DNA of 64,000 bases. Origin: an uncultured Verrucomicrobiota bacterium. Lineage in GTDB: Bacteria; Verrucomicrobiota; Verrucomicrobiia; Limisphaerales; UBA9464. The translations under genes and the position numbers were made by a program. Position 1 is the first letter of the stretch. The number at the start of each line of letters is the position of its first letter. Of the stretch, positions 27,124 to 34,255 are shown in pieces. The DNA is taken from contig CAIVQB010000092.1 in the NCBI GenBank assembly GCA_903907925.1, forward strand, positions 122,598 to 186,597. Direction: 5' to 3'. Below the pieces are notes generated by a model, which saw only the letters and a program-made list of their open reading frames with translations, was not told the origin of the DNA and did not search any database.

Positions 27124-28209
27124 TCAGACGGGCAGGGCGGTGGGAATAGTGGTGAGACGCTCCATCAGGTAACGGGTTGGCGTATTCAGGGGCAGCTCGA
27201 ACGCCGCGGCGGGGGAGAGCCAGCGATACTCTTGGGCTTCCCCGTTGAGCCGCACCGACTGCTCTCCGCGCGCCGTGCAGGTGTAGTTCAACAATAGAAA
27301 ATGGGCGGGCCGATAGAACTCCGGCGGTCGGATGGCGTCCTGCACCAAAATGAAACGAATCTCCCCGATTTCCAGGCCGGTTTCTTCCATCAATTCGCGG
27401 CGCAATGCCCCTTCGCTCGTCTCGCCCCATTCGATCTTTCCGCCGGGAATGCCCCAGAGTCCGGACCATTTCTGTGTTCGAACCATCAGGACATCACCGT
27501 CGTCGTTGAAGATCAGGCCGCCAACAGTGGCGACCGGCCGTCGCGAAGTCCGTCGTTCCGCTTCATCACCTGGGGTGAGCCGCAGGGCGTTTTCGAGGAG
27601 GAGGCGTTTCAATTCGCCCAAATGCTCCACGATGAGATCCGGCCCGGCCCGGCGGAGTTGTTCCAATGAGTTGTAGCCGGTCAGCACCGCCACGCTGCGG
27701 ATGCCTCCGTGGCGCGCCGTTTCGACATCGTGTTCCATGTCGCCGATGAAGACCGTAGTGGCTGGATCCAGTCCGTTTTCGGAGAGGATTCCGGCAATCC
27801 GCGCCCGCTTGTCTTCGACGCCCGAATAGACCCGATCGATGAATCCACCGAGTCCGGTGGCTTCGGCCTGCGCACCATAGTGGGAGGGATGGACGGTGCT
27901 GAGCAGAAAGGTGCGAAATCCCTGCTGCCGGCAGAATTGGAGGAATTCCCGGGCGTGCGGAAGGGCCACCACGGAATCCTGACATTCGCGGAACCGCGCG
28001 TGGAACCAAACCTCCAGTTCGGCGAGCGGAACGTGGGGGACAAATTTGTCGTAGAATCCACGGTAGGGCAGGCGGAACTCGGCCCGGAATTCATCCAGGG
28101 TCAGCGGCGGAACGCCCGCCCGGTGGAAGACGTGGTTGCTGGCCTCCCAGACCGCTGGAAGATCATCCACCAAGGTTCCCGACCAGTCGAAGATCACGGT
28201 TTGGATCAT
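27124..28209 (-). CDS. HAD hydrolase fused to Nudix hydrolase
   Basis: A 361-residue fusion. Residues 1-215 form a HAD-superfamily hydrolase: motif I is FDWSGTLVDD with nucleophile Asp8, followed by a helical cap, STVHPSHYG (motif II region), the Lys of GVEDKRARI, and GDMEHDVETA (motif IV). Ser10 stands where typical phosphatases have their second Asp. Residues about 225-361 form a Nudix domain with an intact box (GGKIEWGETSEGALRRELMEE, then TG). The start at 28209 gives MIQTVIFDWSG; the frame upstream is rejected. It lies 6 bp before folB. Nudix cleavage of dihydroneopterin triphosphate followed by a phosphatase step would feed FolB, so a folate role is a reasonable inference. A general housecleaning function is the alternative. 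Confidence 0.88.
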   Translation of the reverse strand: MIQTVIFDWSGTLVDDLPAVWEASNHVFHRAGVPPLTLDEFRAEFRLPYRGFYDKFVPHVPLAELEVWFHARFRECQDSVVALPHAREFLQFCRQQGFRTFLLSTVHPSHYGAQAEATGLGGFIDRVYSGVEDKRARIAGILSENGLDPATTVFIGDMEHDVETARHGGIRSVAVLTGYNSLEQLRRAGPDLIVEHLGELKRLLLENALRLTPGDEAERRTSRRPVATVGGLIFNDDGDVLMVRTQKWSGLWGIPGGKIEWGETSEGALRRELMEETGLEIGEIRFILVQDAIRPPEFYRPAHFLLLNYTCTARGEQSVRLNGEAQEYRWLSPAAAFELPLNTPTRYLMERLTTIPTALPV

Positions 28210-28254
28210 GCGTGGCCCGCAACGTACCGCCCGGATCCGGGTTGTCGAAACCGG

Positions 28255-28292
28255 AAACAAAAACCCGCGCTTCCGTTGCGGGAAACGCGGGT
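28255..28292 (-). terminator. Rho-independent terminator of the sigma/anti-sigma operon
   Basis: Read on the minus strand, ACCCGCG and CGCGGGT enclose a loop and are followed by TTTTTGTTT. It lies just beyond the stop of the secreted protein gene that ends at 28318. Confidence 0.85.
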
Positions 28293-28317
28293 GGATCTGA
28301 GGTTCCAACGACCGTTT

Positions 28318-29376
28318 TTAAGGCCGAACGGTCGGAATCTTGTCCAGCGTGCTGCCGGTCACCTTTCGGGCAAATTCGTCCGGAGTCAGCCGGCCCGCGG
28401 CAAAGGAATCAATGTCGCCCTTCCGCGCCGTCAGGGTCAGTTGTTGGGCGCTGTGACTCTTGCGGGAGCGCATGTCGACGACTTTGACGCCTTTGTTGTC
28501 CTTTACATACCCCATCACGTTGCCGGTCGCCGTCGTGCCACCTCCGAGATGCACCATTCCGATGCCCGCGCCGTGCCCGCTCACGACGAAGGTCACTCGA
28601 TCGCCTCCTTCCTTCAACGCCTTGAGATTGGCGGCGTGACGGAAGGATTCGATGAGGCGTTTTCGGAGGGCTGCAACACGGTCGGCATCGAATGCAGCAC
28701 CCGGGTCGGCTTCGGTGTCGTCAGCGAGGAGTTCCTCGTCACCACCCGGCGTACCTGCGAGTTCGCGTCGTGTTTTTTCCCAGGTCGGATCCTTGTCGCC
28801 GCGGGGTGCCGCCTTCTTTTCGCCGTTCTTGGGCGGTTCAACCAGGGGGTAGTCGACATCGAGCAGGAACACCGCGCCGTATCCTTCCAAATAGAGGGCG
28901 TCGAGATCGGATCCGCCGCCAAATCCGAATCCGGCCAGCTTGAACCGAAAGCCGCCGTGGCCACTCGCCTCGGGATCCGTGGCCTTGGCCAGAATCCGAG
29001 ACATGATGGTCAACTCCTCCTGCACGTCGGCGAGTTGTTCCTCAGTGATGTCGGCACGTGGCACGATCAGGGTGCGGCTGCTGTTCGGTCCGTTGAAGCT
29101 GAAGTGTGTCATCCCGACCTGGTGGCGAACCATGTCGGCGGCGTGGACCGCGGCCGCGCCCGCCCGGGTGAGTTCCTGATGCACCTGGGCCAGCGGGTCC
29201 CTGTTCGAATCAGCCTCCGGTGCGGCGGCGGGCGATGCGGCCGAAGCGGGTGTTGTCGGCGGTGCGGGTGCGACTTCCGCGGCCGTGAGTGCAACCGTGC
29301 CGACGCCACCGGCCGCCAGCAGACTCAGGGCGAGGTGATGGAAGCGAGATCGCCGGTGGGGTAGGGGATTCTTCAT
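28318..29376 (-). CDS. Exported protein of unknown function, third gene of ECF operon
   Basis: A 352-residue protein with a Tat/Sec-like N-terminus (MKNPLPHRRSRFHHLALSLL, then a hydrophobic stretch to about residue 32) and an Ala/Pro-rich linker (about 35-55). The body has no domain I can name. Recognisable stretches are SSRTLIVPRADITEEQLADVQ, a glycine-rich FGFGGGSDLD and a hydrophobic YGAVFLLDVDYPLV. It begins 18 bp after the anti-sigma gene and ends at a terminator, so it is the last gene of a three-gene unit. It is a likely target or signal partner of the sigma factor, but that is an inference from position. Confidence 0.7.
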   Translation of the reverse strand: MKNPLPHRRSRFHHLALSLLAAGGVGTVALTAAEVAPAPPTTPASAASPAAAPEADSNRDPLAQVHQELTRAGAAAVHAADMVRHQVGMTHFSFNGPNSSRTLIVPRADITEEQLADVQEELTIMSRILAKATDPEASGHGGFRFKLAGFGFGGGSDLDALYLEGYGAVFLLDVDYPLVEPPKNGEKKAAPRGDKDPTWEKTRRELAGTPGGDEELLADDTEADPGAAFDADRVAALRKRLIESFRHAANLKALKEGGDRVTFVVSGHGAGIGMVHLGGGTTATGNVMGYVKDNKGVKVVDMRSRKSHSAQQLTLTARKGDIDSFAAGRLTPDEFARKVTGSTLDKIPTVRP

Positions 29377-29394
29377 GGTGGGAATGAGTTGCAG

Positions 29395-30072
29395 TTACTT
29401 GGATTGAATGGGGGTTGTGGGAAGGGACGAATCGGTGGAGGCGGGTTCTGGTGGGAGTTGGGCGGCAATCAGGTTGATCTGCGATTCCGCCTGGCGAAAG
29501 CCGCTCCCGGTGGTGCGGGCGAGTTGGCTGAGACCCGTCCGGAGTTCGGCGTAATCCACGGCATGGCAGTCTTCCAAGCCTTGGAGGGCCTTGAGAAAAT
29601 CACGTCGTTCGTCGGTCCGGGCCGTGGTGAATCGGGTGACGAATTCGTTCAGAAACCTCTGATTCTCCGCCGTGGAACCCGCGACGGCGGCGGTCGCGAT
29701 AGATTTGAGATCGTCGGCATATCGGCCCTGGAGTTCCGTGCGGAGTTGATCCTGCGCCCGGGCGATCTCCGCTTTGAGATCGTCGCGGGTGGGACTGCCG
29801 GAACGTCCGGCGACGAATCCAACTCCGAGAATGAACGCCGCGGCGGCCGCCCATTGGAGAAACGGGTGCAGGATGGCGGATCGCGGTGCGGTCGCCCGCG
29901 GTGCCAGGGACCCGCGATCGGCGTCCAGCAGCGCCTGCGTCGAGCGCCAAGCCTGCACCTGGCTTTGGCAGACAGGACAGGTATCGAGGTGGCGGCGGCA
30001 TTCCCTCTGTTCGTGGGCGGGCAATTCTCCGTAGAGGAATTCCATCCAAGTTTCAGCGGTGGGATGTTTCAT
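29395..30072 (-). CDS. Anti-sigma factor with zinc-finger (ZAS) domain
   Basis: A 225-residue protein with the anti-sigma zinc-binding pattern H28-x3-C32-x2-C35 (HLDTCPVC), a single transmembrane helix (about 72-90, LQWAAAAAFILGVGFVAG), and a helical periplasmic part (about 95-200) rich in Gln/Arg/Asp, probably coiled coil. It should bind the ECF sigma factor encoded 23 bp upstream and hold it at the membrane until a signal releases it. The periplasmic region has no recognised sensor domain. Confidence 0.88.
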   Translation of the reverse strand: MKHPTAETWMEFLYGELPAHEQRECRRHLDTCPVCQSQVQAWRSTQALLDADRGSLAPRATAPRSAILHPFLQWAAAAAFILGVGFVAGRSGSPTRDDLKAEIARAQDQLRTELQGRYADDLKSIATAAVAGSTAENQRFLNEFVTRFTTARTDERRDFLKALQGLEDCHAVDYAELRTGLSQLARTTGSGFRQAESQINLIAAQLPPEPASTDSSLPTTPIQSK

Positions 30073-30095
30073 GGGAAAAAGGGATGGGAAGGGGT

Positions 30096-30689
30096 TTAGG
30101 CCCTAGGTTTCAACAGGACCGCCAAACGGGACAGCGCTTCGCTCATGCGGGATTTGACCGTCCCTTCCGGAATGCCCAGAACTTGGGCAATCTCGGAGAA
30201 TTTCAATCCCTCGTAGTGGCGGAAGACGACGACCGATCGGTAGTGATCCGGCAGGTGCTGCAACGCCCGACGGACGTGTTCCGCCTGTTCCAGTGCTTCA
30301 ATCGATTCGCCCGGGGATGGATCGGTCGAGGCCACGGACAGGTCATTCCGCCCCTCGCGCCCCTCGTCATCCTCGTCGGGGCCGGTGAGCGCGACCTCAG
30401 GCCGTCGATGACGCCGGCGCAGTTCGTCATGACACAGGTTGATCGCAATGCGCCAAAGCCAGGTGGAGAACTTGCCTGATGTCTCAAAATCATGCCGGCG
30501 GGTGAAGACCCGGGAAAAGGCGTCCTGCGCCAGGTCCTCGCCCCGGTGGACATCGCCCGTCATCCGGGCGCATAACCGTTGAATGGGCTGTTCCCAGCGA
30601 CGAACGAGACAGGCAAACGCGTCGGGATCGGCCCCATTCTTGACGCGCCACATGGCTTGCTCGTCGGTCGTTGTCAGAGGCCAGGTCAT
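30096..30689 (-). CDS. ECF-type RNA polymerase sigma factor
   Basis: A 197-residue sigma-70 factor of the extracytoplasmic-function class. Region 2 shows DAFACLVRRWEQPIQRLCARM, GEDLAQDAFSRVF and FSTWLWRIAINLCHDELRR. Region 4 has LPDHYRSVVVFRHYEGLKFSEIA and LGIPEGTVKSRMSEAL, the -35-binding helix-turn-helix. An acidic linker (PDEDDEGREGR) joins the two. The ATG at 30689 is used because the upstream extension has no sigma features. It leads an operon with the anti-sigma gene and an exported protein. Confidence 0.93.
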   Translation of the reverse strand: MTWPLTTTDEQAMWRVKNGADPDAFACLVRRWEQPIQRLCARMTGDVHRGEDLAQDAFSRVFTRRHDFETSGKFSTWLWRIAINLCHDELRRRHRRPEVALTGPDEDDEGREGRNDLSVASTDPSPGESIEALEQAEHVRRALQHLPDHYRSVVVFRHYEGLKFSEIAQVLGIPEGTVKSRMSEALSRLAVLLKPRA

Positions 30690-30771
30690 CTGTTCGAGGG
30701 TTGTACGACGGGATCCAAAGGAAGGTTCGCAGTTTTTTCCAACACTTCGAAACCCACTCACCCGGTTGTTC

Positions 30772-30787
30772 GTCTCGAATTCGAGAC
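30772..30787. promoter_or_regulatory. 16-bp perfect palindrome upstream of the sigma gene
   Basis: GTCTCGAATTCGAGAC is a perfect palindrome about 83 bp upstream of the ECF sigma start. It could be a binding site for a dimeric regulator. No promoter elements were confidently placed next to it. Confidence 0.35.
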
Positions 30788-30947
30788 TGGCGTTCAACCT
30801 GCTCCTCGCAGCCTCGAATCTTGGGTGCGGTAAGAATTTAACCTAGGAAGCGGTGAAGAGCATACCGGCGGGCGATGGAAAACCCTCACACGAGGTGAGG
30901 GAGCCTTCCGATTGCGGGAGTCGCGTGGATACGGGATAAAGCACGAC

Positions 30948-31385
30948 ATGATTCGGTTGCAATCCAACGGATTCGGCTGGGGAGTGCGAGCGCTGCTCGC
31001 CGCTCTCGCGGTTTGGGTGGCCGTTGCCGATTCGGAGGTGACCTCGGTGTCAAATCCGGCGGGTGAAGTCGTCCGGAGTCCCGCGGCGTCCGTTCGGCCA
31101 GCGGTGGTTCGCTGGACGACGACTGACTTCGCTGCTTTGGCGATGATGGTGCTGGGTGCGGCCGTCCCCTTCGTTCCGTTGGGCCGGCGCGAGCCCCAGA
31201 AGAAATCCGGGGCCAACTCTCAGGCTTCATCGGTTTCCCCGTCGGTCGCCCATTCTCTACCCAGTCCACCCGCGCGACTTGGCAGGTTCCACAGCCTCCC
31301 GTCGTGCGATTGGACGGTTCGGCCCGGAGTGGATTTGAATCGTCGCCCCGACCTCGGAATGGGTACCCGGTCAGTCCGCGGCTAA
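30948..31385 (+). CDS. Hypothetical protein with two hydrophobic segments
   Basis: A 145-residue frame starting MIRLQSNGFGWGVRALLAAL. It has two hydrophobic stretches (about 12-26 and 60-77) separated by a Ser/Val-rich part, and a basic Pro/Ser-rich tail. No family is recognised. It lies divergent from the sigma factor and ends 83 bp before the COQ7-like gene on the same strand. The late part looks compositionally random, so only the first 80 residues are plausible as protein, or the frame may not be a gene at all. Confidence 0.3.
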   Translation: MIRLQSNGFGWGVRALLAALAVWVAVADSEVTSVSNPAGEVVRSPAASVRPAVVRWTTTDFAALAMMVLGAAVPFVPLGRREPQKKSGANSQASSVSPSVAHSLPSPPARLGRFHSLPSCDWTVRPGVDLNRRPDLGMGTRSVRG

Positions 31386-31468
31386 ACGCAGGCTCTCATC
31401 GCGCCGGTCCTGCCGGTTTTCAGGCGTGCTCCAAAAGGGGCGATCCGCCACCCTCGGAGGCGTCCGCC

Positions 31469-32113
31469 ATGGAACTCCGACATCCCGCTCTGGTTCGACT
31501 TCTTCAGCGCGCCTACTCCGCCGAGAGGGCCGCGGCACTTGCCTACGTGGGGCATGCGGCGTCCCTCAAGGATCCAACGGCAAAGGCCGCGGTCCGGCAG
31601 ATTGAGAACGATGAATGGGATCACCGAAGAAACCTCGCGGGAATTCTGCGGACCTACGGGATCCCAGTGTCCCGATTTTTTGAGGCGAAGTACTACGTCA
31701 TCGGGCGGCTCATCTCCACCAGTTGCCATTTCATCGGATGGTTCATGCCCTACTACTTCGCAGGCAAGCTGGAGAGCGGAAACGTCTGCGAATACTTTGT
31801 CATGATGCAGTACTTTCACTCCCTGGGGATCCGGGATCACGACGCCGTGCTGTATGAAATGGGCATGAAGGAAAAGGAGCATGAAGTTCATTTTCTGGAA
31901 CAGATTCGGGGCAGCCGGATTCTGCCGGTGTTCGAGCGGATCTTTTCCTGGGGACTCCAAAGCAGTCTGAACGACGTGAATTTGCAGGAGAAATATCCGG
32001 TTCCGTCCTCCCACCGGTATTGCCGGAATGGCGGCGAAACGGCCGACTCGATTTCATCCGTTTCCACGACCGAAAGCGTTGCGGAACCCGCGAAACGGCC
32101 GTTCGAGCGTTGA
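31469..32113 (+). CDS. COQ7/ferritin-like di-iron carboxylate protein
   Basis: A 214-residue helical protein with a spacing of di-iron ligands like that of COQ7 and ferritin-like proteins: Glu19 (SAERAAA), Glu49-x2-His52 (EWDH), Glu108 (NVCEYF) and Glu135-x2-His138 (EKEH). A semi-hydrophobic stretch between the second and third ligands (about 74-100) could lie against the membrane, as in COQ7-type hydroxylases. The ATG at 31469 is preceded by GGAGG with eight bases of spacing, a clear ribosome-binding site. The last 45 residues are Ser/Thr-rich and not part of the fold. The substrate is unknown. Confidence 0.78.
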   Translation: MELRHPALVRLLQRAYSAERAAALAYVGHAASLKDPTAKAAVRQIENDEWDHRRNLAGILRTYGIPVSRFFEAKYYVIGRLISTSCHFIGWFMPYYFAGKLESGNVCEYFVMMQYFHSLGIRDHDAVLYEMGMKEKEHEVHFLEQIRGSRILPVFERIFSWGLQSSLNDVNLQEKYPVPSSHRYCRNGGETADSISSVSTTESVAEPAKRPFER

Positions 32114-32416
32114 GGCCGGACGTCCTTCGACCTGCGGTGGCGGCTTTCATCCTCCTGGCAACGCGCACAGTCCCTTCGTCCGAAATGCCGCTCGAATTTG
32201 TGTAAGGAGGTGTTCGCTCATTCGACAGAGGGGCGATCGAGATGTGCGCAGGCAGTTGATTCAGATCGATCGACGGCATTTCCGCCGTTGGTCGGGCTTG
32301 TGGCATTTCCCGATCGAAAAGACAGCACTGTCGATCGATTCCGGTGAGGCAGCCTCAGACGTCGGAGCCCCGTCGCCAGTGTTCGGCATCCATCAAACAC
32401 ATCAACCCTGCTCCTC
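32114..32416. other. Gene-free stretch between COQ7-like and PEP-CTERM genes
   Basis: Nothing coding is supported in these 303 bp. GATCGATCGA-type short palindromes occur near 32266-32275 and 32332-32340. No terminator stem with a T-run and no clear sigma-70 or sigma-54 promoter was found. Confidence 0.5.
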
Positions 32417-33019
32417 ATGAACCGCAATCTGCTCGCACCCCGTCCCGCCTTGTTGAATCCGCTGCCGCCGCTGGTGGCCTTGGCCACTCTGTTCGCTTTC
32501 AACGCCTGCGCGCAGGTGTTCCAACTCGTCGTGGACGACAGTAATCCGTCCGCGGTGACCATCACCGCGACCGGAGCCTTTTCCGCCGTCGACGCCGGGA
32601 ACGGTTCTGCACAGGGCGTCGTGCTGGACAGCTTCTTCGGATCGCCCCAAATCGCAGTGGCTCTGCCCGTCAATGGAACATCGCTCAAGGTCCCAGGGTC
32701 GAGTCTGCTGGATTCCGTCAATCCGACGGATTTGGGAGGGGGGCAGATTGATTTGGAGTTGTACCGGAGCGGGGTCAGTCCGCTGGGACAGACTTTTAGC
32801 ACGACGTCGCCGGCGTTTCAGGGAAGTTTGCTCGTCGACATGAGTGCCTCGGCATCCGCGTTGCCGGGGGTCGGAGCCACGGGATCGATCGTGGCGTTTA
32901 ATTTCGGATCCAACCCGGTCGTCGGTCAATGGATCGTTGTGCCTGAACCTGGGTCCTATGCGGTGGTTGCTGGAATCGGCCTCGTCGGTTTCGCGATATG
33001 GAGGCGTCGGAACGGTTGA
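32417..33019 (+). CDS. PEP-CTERM sorting domain protein
   Basis: A 200-residue exported protein with an N-terminal signal peptide (about 18-33, LVALATLFAFNACAQ) and a C-terminal PEP-CTERM tripartite tail: VPEPGS, a hydrophobic helix, then WRRR. These tails are recognised by exosortase, which cleaves and anchors or releases the protein at the surface. The body is Ser/Gly/Val-rich beta-like sequence without a recognised domain. Exosortase is not encoded in the window. The gene precedes a prepilin-like gene on the same strand by about 130 bp. Confidence 0.88.
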   Translation: MNRNLLAPRPALLNPLPPLVALATLFAFNACAQVFQLVVDDSNPSAVTITATGAFSAVDAGNGSAQGVVLDSFFGSPQIAVALPVNGTSLKVPGSSLLDSVNPTDLGGGQIDLELYRSGVSPLGQTFSTTSPAFQGSLLVDMSASASALPGVGATGSIVAFNFGSNPVVGQWIVVPEPGSYAVVAGIGLVGFAIWRRRNG

Positions 33020-33149
33020 TCCAGTTCCTGCGGACGGCGGAGGATTCGCCGACCACCTCGGAGGACGCGGGAGTTGAGATGCGGCTTGTGTGGACGATCC
33101 GACTCGTTACGGTCCGATGCGAGTTCGGGTCATCGCCAATCTCTCCCGT

Positions 33150-34073
33150 ATGAAGACTCCCGCGGTTCTGAATCCTCCGCCTTGTCCGTTTGAAGTCCGC
33201 GTCCGCCCGTGCCGAACGGCCTTCACCTTGATCGAGCTGCTGGTCGTCATCGCCATCATCGCGATTCTCGCCGACATCCTCCTGCCCGCCCTCGCTCGGG
33301 CCAAGGACAAGGCACAGATGACCACCGATCTGAACAATGTGAGGCAGATCTTGTTGGCCAACCATCTCTACGCCGCCGACAACACGGATTACAACGCCCA
33401 TCCGACCTGGGGCGGTGATCTGAGCGGACCGGATGGCTGGGTCTATGCCACGAAGAACAACGGTCGCATCCCCGGTGGTCCGGCCGCGCCCGCATCGGCG
33501 GCGGGCAAGGACGTCGATTCAACCGTTTTCAGCAATCAGGTGCTGTTCTTCAAAATCAGCCAACTCGGACCTTTCCTGACCACTCACAAGGTTTGCTGGT
33601 GCCCGAAGGATGTGGCCACCCGCGGGACCGGGAAGCTCAAGACACTCTGGCTCGGGCGCCCCGTGAAGCTGACGTCCTATTGCTGGAACGGAACGGTCGG
33701 CGGCTACAACAACATTGGGAAAAGCCCGCCGTTCGCCGATGGGAAGACGTACAAGGTGAGCGACTTTCTCGCCACCGACTATCAGCTCTGGGAGCAGAAC
33801 GAACTCGATTCCTTCAATTTCAACGACGCCTCCAACGTGCCGCCGCCCGGCAACGCGGGAAACGGCATCTCGATTCGGCACGCCGGCTTCGGCGGGTACG
33901 CGAGTCTGAACAATCCGAATGGTGCCGGTACGGCGACCAGTCTGCCGGGCGGAGCGGTGGTCGGAATGTTCGGCGGCAGCGCCCAGCAGGTGAAGTGGAA
34001 CTACACCTACCAGTTGATCAACAAAGTGCCGTATCCGAACGAGATCTTCAACGGCCCGATCTACCGGCCGTAG
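33150..34073 (+). CDS. Prepilin-type N-terminal methylation domain protein
   Basis: A 307-residue type II/IV pseudopilin-like protein. The class III signal is RPCRTA followed by [16 protein letters not shown], with the conserved Glu5 of the mature protein. The residue before the cleavage point is Ala rather than the usual Gly, which is tolerated in some prepilins. The following [13 protein letters not shown] and the globular part ([30 protein letters not shown]) match the abundant verrucomicrobial prepilin-like family. The ATG at 33150 leaves a 22-residue leader after Met. These proteins are thought to belong to secretion or surface systems; no pilus assembly gene is close. Confidence 0.9.
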   Translation: MKTPAVLNPPPCPFEVRVRPCRTAFTLIELLVVIAIIAILADILLPALARAKDKAQMTTDLNNVRQILLANHLYAADNTDYNAHPTWGGDLSGPDGWVYATKNNGRIPGGPAAPASAAGKDVDSTVFSNQVLFFKISQLGPFLTTHKVCWCPKDVATRGTGKLKTLWLGRPVKLTSYCWNGTVGGYNNIGKSPPFADGKTYKVSDFLATDYQLWEQNELDSFNFNDASNVPPPGNAGNGISIRHAGFGGYASLNNPNGAGTATSLPGGAVVGMFGGSAQQVKWNYTYQLINKVPYPNEIFNGPIYRP

Positions 34074-34091
34074 CCGAAGCGGATCGAAATT

Positions 34092-34162
34092 TGGAAAGCA
34101 GGAAAGCAGGACGGAACAAGCACGGGGAACCGTCGTTCTCCCTCCTGCTTTTCTGCTTTCCA
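34092..34162. repeat. Inverted repeat, GGAAAGCAGG type
   Basis: The left arm 34092-34111 (TGGAAAGCAGGAAAGCAGGA) and the right arm 34143-34162 (TCCTGCTTTTCTGCTTTCCA) are near-perfect complements around a 31-base loop. It lies 18 bp beyond the prepilin stop and could end that transcript, although no T-run follows. Confidence 0.8.
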
Positions 34163-34255
34163 GATTCATTCCTCTCTCCGTTTCCGCAGTGATGGCTTTG
34201 CCCCGGGCTGTTGACACTTCGCTTCCGGTGGCGACACTCCCGGTTCTCAAACGTT

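Noticed and set aside
32217..32416. Sigma-54 type promoter before the PEP-CTERM gene
   Set aside because: A TGGCA near 32299 has no matching TTGC at the right distance.
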